Assembly: GCA_043764095.1 (NCBI GenBank)
Contig: JAYUKX010000193.1
Location: 23,732 to 87,731 of the forward strand
Origin: M3007 sp043764095
GTDB taxonomy: Bacteria; Bacteroidota; Bacteroidia; Chitinophagales; Saprospiraceae
Direction: 5' to 3'
DNA length: 64,000 bases
Shown: one piece after another, positions 8,671-16,981 of the stretch
How the letters are laid out: every line of letters begins with the position of its first letter
Numbering within the stretch: the first letter of the stretch is position 1
Position numbers and translations under genes: made by a program
Notes under the pieces: model-generated
The model's database searches: none
What the model was told of the DNA's origin: nothing
What the model saw: only the letters and a program-made list of their open reading frames with translations

Positions 8671-10902
8671 ATGACCAGCGTTTTTTCTAAATATCTTACC
8701 ACAGGTTTTTTACCTGTAATATTGGGCCTCGCCCTATTAGCCCCGTGGGGAATTGTTGCACAAAAATCGGTGGTAATTCCCATCGAAACAAAGAGCAACG
8801 CCCTTGTAATGGCTACCGACAAAGACAACCGCCTGTGCATTACGCATTTTGGCAAACGGCTGCAACAAAGCGCAGATTACGCCCAAATTGTCCAGCAATA
8901 CTGGGCAAAAGACGATAATGCAGGTATTTACAACACCGCCTATTCCTCCAGCGGTTCTACTAATCTCGTCGAACCAGCCCTCAATATCACCCATGCTGAC
9001 GGCAATACATCTACGGAATTGAAATACGTACGCCACGAAGTACGCAAAATAGACGAAAACGTATCCCATACCCAAATTTTTCTAAAAGACGAGGTCTATC
9101 CAGTAGAAGTGGTGCTGAATTTCAAAACATACAGCAAAGAAGATGTGGTAGAGCAGTGGGCGGTGATTAAAAACAAAGAAAAAAATGCGATTGAACTTGA
9201 AAAATATGCATCGGCTAACCTCTATTTTACTTTCGATAACTACTACCTCACTAGTTATCACGGTTCTTGGGCGCGCGAAATGAAACCCGAAGAAACCCTG
9301 CTCACTCACGGTATCAAAACCCTCGATTCAAAACTGGGCGCAAGGGCAAACCTGTATGCGCCGCCTACTTTCCAACTCTCTTTTGATCGCCCCGCCACCG
9401 AAGACGAAGGCAAAGTATTGCTAGGGCAATTGGCATGGTCGGGCAATTTCAAAATTGACTTTGAAATAGACTCGTACCACCACCTGCGCCTTATTGCGGG
9501 CATTAATCCACACGCGTCGGAGTATCCTTTGGAGGCCAATCAGGAATTTACGACCCCTTCAATGATTTATACTTTTTCGGAAAAAGGCAAAGGGCTTGCC
9601 AGCAGAAATTTGCATCGTTGGGCCAAAAACTACCGACTCATGGACGGTAACGGCAGCCGCCTCACGCTATTGAACAACTGGGAAGCGACTTATTTTGATT
9701 TTGATGAAAAAAAATTAGTAGGCTTGTTTAAAGGTGCTAAAAAACTAGGTGTGGATATGTTTTTGCTCGATGATGGCTGGTTTGGTAATAAACATCCGCG
9801 CAACGACGACCACGCCGGTTTGGGCGATTGGCAGGAGAATGTAAAGAAATTACCCAGTGGTATTGGACATTTGGTGAAAGAAGCCACCGCAGCAGGTGTA
9901 AAATTTGGTATTTGGATCGAACCCGAAATGGTCAATCCACGCAGCGAATTGTACGAAAAACACCTGGATTGGGTCATCCGAGAGCCACAACGCCCCGAAC
10001 ACTATTTCCGCAACCAGTTGGTACTCGACCTCTCCAACCCCGAAGTACAAGATTTTGTATTTAATACACTCGACAATCTATTTACTAAAAACCCTGAAAT
10101 CGCTTTTATCAAATGGGACTGTAATGCGGTGATTTATAATGCCCATTCAGAATATTTAGCAAAAACAAAGCAAAAACAAAGCAAATTATACGTGGATTAT
10201 GTCAAAGGTTTGTACAAAGTACTCGATCGTGTCCGCGCCAAATACCCTACTGTGGATATGATGCTCTGCTCTGGCGGCGGCGGCCGTGTGGATTACGAGG
10301 CCCTCCGGTATTTCACGGAGTATTGGCCCAGCGATAATACTGATCCGTTGGAGCGCGTCTTTATTCAATGGGATTACTCTTATTTTTATCCGGCCATTGC
10401 ATCGTGCAACCACGTGACCGATTGGAGCAAAGTATCTATGAAATACCGCTGCGATGTAGCTATGATGGGCAAAATGGGCTTCGATATTGTGGTAGATCAA
10501 CTCAGTCCCAATGATTTGGCATCGGCGCAAAAGGCAATTACCGATTATAATTCCATCAAAGATGTGGTTTGGCAGGGCGATCTGTATCGCTTATCCAACC
10601 CTTGGGAACAGCCCGTTGCTTCATCGATGTACGTCAGTGAAAAAAAGGATAAGGCTGTGATGTTCAATTATTTGGTCTCCAATCGCTTCGAGTTCACCTA
10701 TACTTTCGAGCCTATTTTGCTCAAAGGATTGGATGCTAATAAAAAATATCGGGTAAAAGAACTGAATCTTTATCCCGAAACCAAAACCTCCCTCGATGAA
10801 ACCGCAGTGTTTTCTGGCGATTTTCTTCAAACAGTAGGGTATAACCCCGATATTAGCCTTCGACGCACCAGCGTTGTGTTGGAAATTTCGGAAGTGAAAT
10901 AA
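8671..10902 (+). CDS. Alpha-galactosidase, glycoside hydrolase family 36
   Basis: 743 residues with a signal peptide (hydrophobic residues 13-30, ending in IVAQ). A beta-sandwich N-terminal domain is followed by the TIM barrel: MFLLDDGWFG, FGIWIEPEMVNP, DLSNPEVQDF, the nucleophile loop FIKWDCN (Asp483) and the acid/base loop CSGGGGRVDYEA...WPSDNTD (Asp555). Length and motifs match full-length GH36 alpha-galactosidases, which release terminal alpha-1,6- or alpha-1,3-galactose. Export implies periplasmic or surface action. It is divergent from the GH109-like gene and has its own terminator. Confidence 0.95.
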   Translation: MTSVFSKYLTTGFLPVILGLALLAPWGIVAQKSVVIPIETKSNALVMATDKDNRLCITHFGKRLQQSADYAQIVQQYWAKDDNAGIYNTAYSSSGSTNLVEPALNITHADGNTSTELKYVRHEVRKIDENVSHTQIFLKDEVYPVEVVLNFKTYSKEDVVEQWAVIKNKEKNAIELEKYASANLYFTFDNYYLTSYHGSWAREMKPEETLLTHGIKTLDSKLGARANLYAPPTFQLSFDRPATEDEGKVLLGQLAWSGNFKIDFEIDSYHHLRLIAGINPHASEYPLEANQEFTTPSMIYTFSEKGKGLASRNLHRWAKNYRLMDGNGSRLTLLNNWEATYFDFDEKKLVGLFKGAKKLGVDMFLLDDGWFGNKHPRNDDHAGLGDWQENVKKLPSGIGHLVKEATAAGVKFGIWIEPEMVNPRSELYEKHLDWVIREPQRPEHYFRNQLVLDLSNPEVQDFVFNTLDNLFTKNPEIAFIKWDCNAVIYNAHSEYLAKTKQKQSKLYVDYVKGLYKVLDRVRAKYPTVDMMLCSGGGGRVDYEALRYFTEYWPSDNTDPLERVFIQWDYSYFYPAIASCNHVTDWSKVSMKYRCDVAMMGKMGFDIVVDQLSPNDLASAQKAITDYNSIKDVVWQGDLYRLSNPWEQPVASSMYVSEKKDKAVMFNYLVSNRFEFTYTFEPILLKGLDANKKYRVKELNLYPETKTSLDETAVFSGDFLQTVGYNPDISLRRTSVVLEISEVK

Positions 10903-10908
10903 GGGATT

Positions 10909-10951
10909 ACACGGATGAGACACTGTACAAATTAGGGTGTCTCATCCGTGT
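10909..10951 (+). terminator. Terminator of the alpha-galactosidase gene
   Basis: Perfect 15-bp stem acacggatgagacac / gtgtctcatccgtgt with a 13-base loop, then GTTTTTG, 7 bases after the stop codon. It also separates the gene from the convergent copper cluster. Confidence 0.9.
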
Positions 10952-10976
10952 GTTTTTGAGTGTATGAAAAAAACTG

Positions 10977-11714
10977 CTAGGCCAATAGTAACATCGCCGC
11001 GCTCATCGCAATCATCAAAGCATCTTCTATAATAGTAACGGTACTCATGGGCAAATTAAAAACAGTACCTAAACAAGCACATTGAATTTTCTTTTTGTTC
11101 AGTACAGATTGTAATACCCCAACGATACTAATCGACATTACAACGATGGTAATCGCATTTGTCATAAATGGCTTATAACCAACAAGATAGGCAATACCTA
11201 AACCTAATTCTACAAAAGCATAAACGTACCCCCAAGTAGGGATTTTTTTGGCCAAAACGTCGTACATCGCATAACTCTCTGCAAATCCCTTTAAATTGAG
11301 CAATTTAAAAAAGGAAAAAATCAAAAAGAAACCCGCCATAAAATGTTGCATCCATTGCATCCAGTCAAAACTTGGGCGACTAAATTGAACAGCCATCGTA
11401 ACCAAAAGGATATAACCTAATATCAACAAAATCGGTTTATAGGTCTCGAAAAAACCACGTGCCTCGTCTCCTTCGGCTACCATCGCAGGTTTCATGGGCA
11501 TCACCACCGATTTTTCAGATAATTGATATTTTGGATAGTCCAACAAGGCCGCCTGTAAATCGGCAGTAGCTACATGGCGGCTCATTGTGATTTGGGTTTG
11601 CCCCTCAAGGTCAACCGAAACAGCGGTCACGTCGGGCAATTTTTCGAGCAGCCCCTTCACTTTCGCTATGCAACCGCCACAAGTAATATTTGAAACTTGA
11701 TAAGTATGTGTCAT
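10977..11714 (-). CDS. HMA domain fused to MauE/DoxX-like membrane protein
   Basis: 245 residues. Residues 1-70 form a heavy-metal-associated domain with the soft-metal motif ITCGGC (Cys12, Cys15). After a linker come about four membrane spans (from residue ~95), including the GYVYAFVELGLGIAYLVGY segment typical of MauE/DoxX-like redox-associated proteins, then KIQCACLG with two closely spaced Cys and a final span. The fusion suggests metal delivery or redox handling of copper at the inner membrane; the exact reaction is not known. Last gene of the minus-strand copper cluster, 92 bases after the AraC-type regulator. Confidence 0.8.
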   Translation of the reverse strand: MTHTYQVSNITCGGCIAKVKGLLEKLPDVTAVSVDLEGQTQITMSRHVATADLQAALLDYPKYQLSEKSVVMPMKPAMVAEGDEARGFFETYKPILLILGYILLVTMAVQFSRPSFDWMQWMQHFMAGFFLIFSFFKLLNLKGFAESYAMYDVLAKKIPTWGYVYAFVELGLGIAYLVGYKPFMTNAITIVVMSISIVGVLQSVLNKKKIQCACLGTVFNLPMSTVTIIEDALMIAMSAAMLLLA

Positions 11715-11806
11715 TGTAAAAAAGTTTTTTTATAACACTACAAAGGTATGAGCAATTTCAAAGGTCGTCTTTACATCATTTTGTGGAAATTGTGCATGTT
11801 TTTGTT

Positions 11807-12379
11807 TTACACATCATCGAGCGACTTTCGTTTATGCAATTGGTGGTTGGCTTTGAACTGTGATGGAGTCAGTCCGGTTACCTGCCGGAATTGGTTGCTC
11901 AAATGCTGCGGACTACTGTATTCCATTTGGTGCGCGATTTCTGTAATGGTCAGTTCATCATACAATAGCAATTCCTTTGCCCGTTCGATTTTTTGGGCAA
12001 TGATGAATTTTTCAATCGTCAAACCTTCCACTGCTGAAAACAGGCGGCTCAATTGGCCGTATTCATGTAATGTCTCGCTGGCTAGGAATTCCGAAAAGTT
12101 CATTGCCAATGGTCGCCTATTCGCGCCATAATGAATTTCAGCAATGACCAATGTTTTTATTTGCTCTACGAGACGGCTGTTTCGGTCGTCAAGGAGTTCA
12201 AATCCTTCTTTTTTAAGGCTTTCGCGCAGTGCCAATAACTGCTCTGACGTAGGCAGGGTTGTTAATTGAACTTCGCCAAGTTGGACGTTTTTTGCAACCA
12301 ACCCCGCCGCTTCTAAGAGTAGGTTGACGGTACGAATACAGCGTGGACAAACCATGTTTTTAATGAAGAGCATTGTCAA
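11807..12379 (-). CDS. AraC-family regulator with N-terminal HMA-like metal-binding motif
   Basis: 190 residues. The N-terminus (IKNMVCPRCIRTV, Cys11 and Cys14) looks like a short HMA fold, followed by a linker and an AraC-type double HTH at residues ~100-178 (ITEIAHQMEYSSPQHLSNQF, then RQVTGLTPSQFK). It replaces the usual cupin sensor with a putative copper-binding module, so it is probably a one-component metal-responsive activator of this cluster. Upstream on the same strand is the multicopper oxidase gene, with palindromic element E2 in the gap. Related HMA-AraC proteins are common in Bacteroidota; direct copper sensing is inference. Confidence 0.85.
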   Translation of the reverse strand: MTMLFIKNMVCPRCIRTVNLLLEAAGLVAKNVQLGEVQLTTLPTSEQLLALRESLKKEGFELLDDRNSRLVEQIKTLVIAEIHYGANRRPLAMNFSEFLASETLHEYGQLSRLFSAVEGLTIEKFIIAQKIERAKELLLYDELTITEIAHQMEYSSPQHLSNQFRQVTGLTPSQFKANHQLHKRKSLDDV

Positions 12380-12447
12380 TGGAATAAAGTTATAGCCCTA
12401 TAAAAAGGGCAGTGAGAGCGTACAAAATGAAGATTTAAAACGAACCG

Positions 12448-12523
12448 GTAACTACTTAGATCGCTCCTGTTTCGGTCAAAAAACTGCTTTTTTTGACTTA
12501 AAACCGCATACCTAAGTAGTTAC
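12448..12523. repeat. 76-bp palindromic element (E2), related to 53601-53783
   Basis: Terminal arms gtaactacttag / ctaagtagttac are perfectly complementary; inside lie gtcaaaaaa / ttttttgac and ccggtt/aaccgc-like segments. It shares the blocks cgctcc-n-tttcggtcaaaaaa and ctgcttttttgact-n-aaaccgc with the longer element at 53601-53783 but lacks that element's central hairpin. It sits in the copper cluster between the multicopper oxidase and its regulator. Confidence 0.8.
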
Positions 12524-12552
12524 GATTGGTCTATGAATAAAACCTGCCTAGA

Positions 12553-14013
12553 TTACTTAATTTCATAATTGAGCATCATGCCGCCGTCTTCGTGTTCTAG
12601 GTTGTGGCAATGAAAAACATATTTGCCCAAAAGGTCCGAGAAATGAACAATAATACGGACTTTTTCGCCAGGGAAAGCCAGTACAGTATCCTTCCAGCCT
12701 TTTTCCCAAGGTTCTACGCGCCCGCGTCCACCTGTGCGAGAAAGTACTTGAAACTGCCCTGCATGGAGGTGCATTGGGTGGGTCTCGGTACCATCGGTAT
12801 TATCAAATTCCCAAACTTCGACCGAACCTGCTTTTACCACTTCGTCGATACGATTAGCGTCGAAAAATTTCCCATCCAATGGGTGTATCATGCCCGATGT
12901 CATCATACCACCATGCGACATCATGTGCCCGATATTGAAAGTCCTAGTAGCAATCGCATCTGATTCGGCGATTTTTTCTACCGCCATTAGCGCATTCGGT
13001 AGCATAAACGGGTCGTTTACCTTTGTTCCGATCTTGAATTTCAAGATTTTGAACGCTTGTTTACCCTGAGTTTTTGTACCATCAAAGGTATTGCTTTGCA
13101 AGAAAACCTCGTCGCCTACGCTATTAACACCAAAATTAATCAGTACATCGGCGCGCTCGCCTGGCGCAAGCAACACAGATGTCACAGGTGCTGGAGCATC
13201 GAGTAAACCGCCATCTGTGCCGATAAGTTGGAAGGTTGCTCCAGAGGAGAGCGCGAAGTTGTAAATCCGTGCATTCGAGCCATTGAGCAATCGGAACCGA
13301 TAGGTACGCGTGGCCACTTCCAGCATTGCACCTACAGTACCGTTGACCAAAACCGATTCGCCGAACATACCAATACTGCGGTCGTCGTCGGAAGGTGTAT
13401 AGGAAAGTCCATTATCAAGCCGTTTATCTTGTACTACAAGTGGCACATCAAATTCGCCCGAAGGCAGGCTGAGTGCGTCCTCTGCTACTGAACCAACGAT
13501 GAAAAAACCTGCCAGACCACGATACGCTTGGCTCGCAGTAGCCATATCGGGATGTGGGTGGTACCAATAAGTTCCAGGGCGATTTTTTATCTGGAAGTCG
13601 TACATAAACGAACTGCCAGACGCGGTCAAGTCAGTTGGATAGCCATCCTGCAATGCTGGTACTTCGAGGCCGTGCCAATGGATATTAGTGGCTTCTGAAA
13701 GGCTATTTTTAAAGTCCAGTTGGAACGTCTCGCCCTGATTGATATGAATTGTTGGGCCAAGAATAGTTGCACTACCATAACCCAGCGCATTGACAGATAT
13801 GCCCGTTCCAAGGGACGCAATGCCTGATTTTGCCTCCAGTACACCTGATTTGCCATCCAAAACGGCAGGAATGGCCACGGGATTGGCGAATGATTTTTCC
13901 ACCACATTGCGGGCCGTAGCGTTAGAGCCCATGTGCATTTTGTGACAGGCTTGGATCGAAAAGGCCAGTGCCACAACCGCTAAAATTGAATATTGAAATT
14001 TATAAGTATTCAT
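12553..14013 (-). CDS. Multicopper oxidase lipoprotein (CueO/laccase type)
   Basis: 486 residues from the ATG at 14013, chosen because it begins an ordinary lipoprotein signal ending in SIQAC; an in-frame ATG 48 bases upstream would add an implausible leader. Copper ligand motifs are complete: HWHG (112-115), WYHPHP (His152, His154), HPMHLH (412-417) and HCHNLEHEDGGM (Cys469, His474, Met479, type 1 site). A His/Met-rich insert (HMMSHGGMMTSGMIH) resembles the Met-rich copper-binding segment of CueO. It probably oxidises Cu(I) to the less toxic Cu(II) on the periplasmic side. It lies 84 bases after the DUF3347 gene in the copper cluster. Confidence 0.93.
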   Translation of the reverse strand: MNTYKFQYSILAVVALAFSIQACHKMHMGSNATARNVVEKSFANPVAIPAVLDGKSGVLEAKSGIASLGTGISVNALGYGSATILGPTIHINQGETFQLDFKNSLSEATNIHWHGLEVPALQDGYPTDLTASGSSFMYDFQIKNRPGTYWYHPHPDMATASQAYRGLAGFFIVGSVAEDALSLPSGEFDVPLVVQDKRLDNGLSYTPSDDDRSIGMFGESVLVNGTVGAMLEVATRTYRFRLLNGSNARIYNFALSSGATFQLIGTDGGLLDAPAPVTSVLLAPGERADVLINFGVNSVGDEVFLQSNTFDGTKTQGKQAFKILKFKIGTKVNDPFMLPNALMAVEKIAESDAIATRTFNIGHMMSHGGMMTSGMIHPLDGKFFDANRIDEVVKAGSVEVWEFDNTDGTETHPMHLHAGQFQVLSRTGGRGRVEPWEKGWKDTVLAFPGEKVRIIVHFSDLLGKYVFHCHNLEHEDGGMMLNYEIK

Positions 14014-14097
14014 AAGAAAAATTTGAAAAATGACCAAGTGCAGCGTCCGAAAACGCTGCACAGTCCTGTGAAAAAATGGATCAACTGTGGGGCATTA

Positions 14098-14964
14098 TTA
14101 AAGCGTTGCAGTCACTTTGCCACAAGTAAGCATTGATTTACCATAATATGGATTTTTTATCACCTTTTCTTTACTCAACCAATTTGCGCCTTTCCCGTCT
14201 CTCGCCATTGGACAAAACTGTTGATAAGCAGGCTCGGTATTGACGTTGAAGGTTTTGACTACTGTAAAAATAGGATCGAAAAGTGCATAAAAATGGTCGC
14301 GTTGCTGCTCAATATCGTTTATTTCCGAAATTTTTGTGGCATCCAGTTTAATTTTTTCAGCAAGAGGCGTATAGATTTCCTGCTGCTCTTTACTGAAATT
14401 TGCCATTTTTACATTGCTAAGTGCCGTAACTAATGCCTTTGCTTTTGAATGAGCAGATTTGCTATCATCGGCTACCAATGCATTTTTTACAGCATAATAG
14501 GCGTTCAAAACCTGTCCAAGTTGTGCTTTCAATGCATCAGTATCTGATGGTTCAACAACAACTTCTACCGTAGATTTTTCAACAGCCACCGTAGATATAG
14601 GGTTGATCGTTGCTACAGTTTTAGTCGGACGCTCATATTGGCAGCAGCTGTGCAGGTTGTTGTACACCTCATCGGGAGCGGTAAATTGATCGCTATCATA
14701 GCCCGATAAAGCAATCCGTTGGAGCACCGCCTCGATATTGGTTTTGCTGGAATCAAAAGTGATTTGTGCCATTTTGGTGTTTTGGTCCCAATCCACCTTT
14801 GCCGTACCTTTTTGGAATGCTGCGGTTTCGATGGTTTTCTCGCACATACCGCAATTACCGTAGATTTTAACGGTTTCTGTTTTAGCATTTTTGATTTGTG
14901 CAGTACAATTTGTACCGATGAGCAATACGATGAATGGTACTGCTATATTTATATTGAATCTCAT
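14098..14964 (-). CDS. Exported HMA + DUF3347 copper-binding protein
   Basis: 288 residues with a signal peptide (residues 1-23). Residues 30-95 are an HMA domain with NCGMC (Cys38, Cys41), followed by HSCCQY, a Ser/Thr/Val-rich linker, and a C-terminal DUF3347 domain (LNAYYAVKNALV, FCPMA, GANWLS, NPYYGKSMLTCG). DUF3347 domains occur in CusB-like and copper-handling proteins of Bacteroidota. Probably a periplasmic copper chaperone feeding the neighbouring multicopper oxidase or an efflux pump not present here. The palindromic repeat 14983-15025 lies 19 bases upstream of its ATG. Confidence 0.85.
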   Translation of the reverse strand: MRFNINIAVPFIVLLIGTNCTAQIKNAKTETVKIYGNCGMCEKTIETAAFQKGTAKVDWDQNTKMAQITFDSSKTNIEAVLQRIALSGYDSDQFTAPDEVYNNLHSCCQYERPTKTVATINPISTVAVEKSTVEVVVEPSDTDALKAQLGQVLNAYYAVKNALVADDSKSAHSKAKALVTALSNVKMANFSKEQQEIYTPLAEKIKLDATKISEINDIEQQRDHFYALFDPIFTVVKTFNVNTEPAYQQFCPMARDGKGANWLSKEKVIKNPYYGKSMLTCGKVTATL

Positions 14965-14982
14965 TATTTTAAAAAAATTATA

Positions 14983-15025
14983 AGTAGATATTATGCGAAG
15001 TTAATTTCGTATAATGTCTGGTGTG
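14983..15025. repeat. 43-bp dispersed palindromic repeat, copy 1
   Basis: Contains attatgcgaa-gttaat-ttcgtataat, extended outward to aga...tct. A second copy at 33827-33870 matches about 85 percent. It lies directly upstream of the DUF3347 gene and could be an operator, a leader hairpin or a small mobile repeat. Confidence 0.6.
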
Positions 15026-15197
15026 AAAATTACTTTTCAAGGCTAGTGACCTTATCCAAAGTTTGTGATAAGCGCATGATACACCATAGTATTTGATACT
15101 AGGTCGTGAAAATTAGAGCCATTAAAGCAAACGAAAAAAGGGAATATAACGAAAGAAGTACGCTTTCGCTTAGACAGACCTATGGCTGTCAGGAAGT

Positions 15198-15593
15198 TTA
15201 ACCGTTTATTTTGGGTGGTAGCCAAATGGAAAGATAAACAGCGTTTGGTATTTTATTAAGATAGTACCAAGTCGCTTTTTTAGGAAGGAAAGCAATAGGA
15301 GATATTGGGTTTTCCACTAACTGTATGAATAATTGTGCATGAGAAAATGAAGCAGCGCATTGGCAACCTTTATCACCGCAATCGCCCGCACAATCTCTTT
15401 CGTCGCCACAAGGTTGTGTTTGTGCTGTTTCTTCTGAGCAACAACTTTTATTGCTTGTTGTATTTTCGCAGGTTTCCTTTTTACCACAACCACCGCTTTT
15501 ACCACAGGCAAAAACAGATACTGGCGACATTGCTGTAAAAGCAAACATCAAAGTATATATGGTTAAGATGGAAATCGACAATTTCATACCCAT
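15198..15593 (-). CDS. Small secreted Cys-rich protein of the copper cluster
   Basis: 131 residues (ATG at 15593, or the ATG at 15587). Signal peptide ending about VSVFA, then a block with 14 cysteines within ~50 residues (ACGKSGGCGKKETC, KSCCSEE, CGDERDCAGDCGDKGCQC), then a Cys-free hydrophobic tail with two aromatic clusters. No known family recognised. The Cys density and its place at the head of the copper cluster suggest metal binding or scavenging outside the cytoplasm, by analogy to metallothionein-like proteins. The gap 15026-15197 holds only small dyads. Confidence 0.65.
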   Translation of the reverse strand: MGMKLSISILTIYTLMFAFTAMSPVSVFACGKSGGCGKKETCENTTSNKSCCSEETAQTQPCGDERDCAGDCGDKGCQCAASFSHAQLFIQLVENPISPIAFLPKKATWYYLNKIPNAVYLSIWLPPKING

Positions 15594-15665
15594 ACTTAAC
15601 GTCTTTTGCTTGATATTGTTTTATGGAGATGCAAATCAATGCCACCAACCTCGCTAAATAGCAAT

Positions 15666-15698
15666 AAGTGCCCGGTCTCTCCAAAAGATCGGGCACTT
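15666..15698. other. Stable hairpin in a divergent intergenic region
   Basis: Stem aagtgcccggtct / agatcgggcactt (one G-U), loop of 7 bases. It looks like a terminator but lies upstream of both flanking genes, the Cys-rich gene to the left and the SRPBCC gene to the right, and has no U-tract on either strand. Possibly a leader structure or an insulator. Confidence 0.5.
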
Positions 15699-15732
15699 GT
15701 ATTTTACAGCATGTGAAAAATAATGATTTGGC

Positions 15733-15769
15733 ACTGACATAATGCTGTCAGTAATACCTCCTACTTTTG
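15733..15769 (+). promoter_or_regulatory. Promoter with overlapping operator-like dyad for the SRPBCC operon
   Basis: TACTTTTG (15762-15769) fits the TAnnTTTG -7 element, 48 bases before the ATG at 15818. A perfect 7-bp dyad actgaca-N6-tgtcagt (15733-15752) ends 9 bases before it, where a repressor would block the -33 region. No regulator gene is adjacent. Confidence 0.5.
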
Positions 15770-15817
15770 TATTCAATTTTAAAACACCTTGTAAACACCT
15801 TAACGATATTCAATATT

Positions 15818-16240
15818 ATGAGCCTTACACTAACGACACAAATCCAAATACATGCGCCTACAGCGGCAGTATGGGAAGCACTTACCTCGCCTGCTATGGT
15901 CAAACAATATTTTTTTGGCACCGATTTAGTCACCGATTGGCAGGTGGGCAGCCCTATTTATTTTCGTGGCGAATGGGACGGCACGCCTTACGAAGACAAA
16001 GGAACAGTATTGGAGTTTATGCCGCAACAACGTTTGAGTTATGATTACCTGAGTTCGTTTAGTGGATTGGCCGACTTGCCTGAAAATTACGCTCTAATTA
16101 GTTATGTTTTGGAGGAGCAAGATAGTGTTTGTACGCTCACCATAACACAAGATAAATTATCCGATGAAGAAAAACTAGCCCATTCTGAGCAAAATTGGCA
16201 AGCGATTATGGGCGAAATGAAAAAAATATTAGCATATTAA
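15818..16240 (+). CDS. SRPBCC (AHSA1-like) domain protein
   Basis: 140 residues from the ATG at 15818; the longer frame from 15767 adds a leader that overlaps the promoter. The AHSA1/START-like pattern is clear: IHAPTAAVWEALTSPAMVKQYFFG, then GSPIYFRGEWDG, KGTVLEF, LSYDYLS and the C-terminal helix WQAIMGEMKKIL. Such proteins form a helix-grip hydrophobic pocket; ligand and role are usually unknown. Two bases separate it from the next gene, with which it forms an operon. Confidence 0.88.
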   Translation: MSLTLTTQIQIHAPTAAVWEALTSPAMVKQYFFGTDLVTDWQVGSPIYFRGEWDGTPYEDKGTVLEFMPQQRLSYDYLSSFSGLADLPENYALISYVLEEQDSVCTLTITQDKLSDEEKLAHSEQNWQAIMGEMKKILAY

Positions 16241-16242
16241 TT

Positions 16243-16461
16243 ATGGTAGAAGTATTCAAAACAAATATCGAAGATACACCAACTGCGGAACATATTTCAG
16301 GCCAATTGTATCGTAAATTCCCAAATTATCGCGTCACTTTTGATTTAGAGGACTGCGACCATATTCTACGTGTAGAATCCAACACATCGCCTGTGGAGGT
16401 AGATGGGGTGATCAAGACTGTGCAATATTGTGCGGTGGAAATAGCGGTATTGGAAGCGTAA
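16243..16461 (+). CDS. Small ferredoxin-fold/HMA-like hypothetical protein
   Basis: 72 residues from ATG 16243, two bases after the SRPBCC stop, so probably translationally coupled. The sequence (VFKTNIEDTPTAEHISGQLY, then FDLEDCDHILRVE) has the beta-alpha-beta pattern of HMA-like folds without the CxxC motif: only single Cys at D-C-D and Y-C. Similar small proteins occur in Bacteroidota; function unknown. Confidence 0.8.
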   Translation: MVEVFKTNIEDTPTAEHISGQLYRKFPNYRVTFDLEDCDHILRVESNTSPVEVDGVIKTVQYCAVEIAVLEA

Positions 16462-16465
16462 ATAA

Positions 16466-16505
16466 AAAAAGACCTGTCAACGATAAACGATGACAGGTCT
16501 TTTTA
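16466..16505. terminator. Bidirectional terminator between the SRPBCC operon and thioredoxin
   Basis: Perfect stem aaaaagacctgtca / tgacaggtcttttt with an 11-base loop; A-run on one side, U-run on the other. It lies between the convergent stops at 16461 and 16522. Confidence 0.93.
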
Positions 16506-16521
16506 ATAAGTTCAAAATCGG

Positions 16522-16851
16522 TTAAACTGCCACGCCGATATGCGCATCAATTTGTCCTTTCATTACTGCCTTTGTTTGTGCACCTACGATACGAGCAATT
16601 TCTTTGCCCTCTTTGAATAGGATAAAAGTCGGAATACCACGAATATTGAAATTAGTGGGTGTTTCTGAATTATCATCTACGTTCATTTTGGCGATAACCA
16701 CTTTGCCATCGTATTCAGTAGTAAGTTCATCCAAAATGGGATTCATCATTTTGCATGGACCACACCATTCTGCCCAAAAATCAACTATTGTCAGTTTATC
16801 GCTGTTAAGTACATCTGCTTCAAAAGATGCATCTGAAATTTGCAATGCCAT
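16522..16851 (-). CDS. trxA: Thioredoxin
   Basis: 109 residues, the usual thioredoxin length. The active site FWAEWCGPCKMM has Cys30 and Cys33; the cis-Pro segment GIPTFILFKEG and the buried Asp of VDFWA are present. It is a cytoplasmic disulphide reductant for ribonucleotide reductase, peroxiredoxins and others. It is divided from clpX by 130 bases with no clear terminator. Confidence 0.96.
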   Translation of the reverse strand: MALQISDASFEADVLNSDKLTIVDFWAEWCGPCKMMNPILDELTTEYDGKVVIAKMNVDDNSETPTNFNIRGIPTFILFKEGKEIARIVGAQTKAVMKGQIDAHIGVAV

Positions 16852-16981
16852 TGTATGAAAAATTTAATATTTTATTGAATAAGGTTAAAAACAAGCTAGA
16901 GACGAATTTTGTTGCAAAAATAACACTTTTGTAACACTGTCCGCTATTTGTATTGCAGAATTGTCCGTCGTGCGACGCAAT

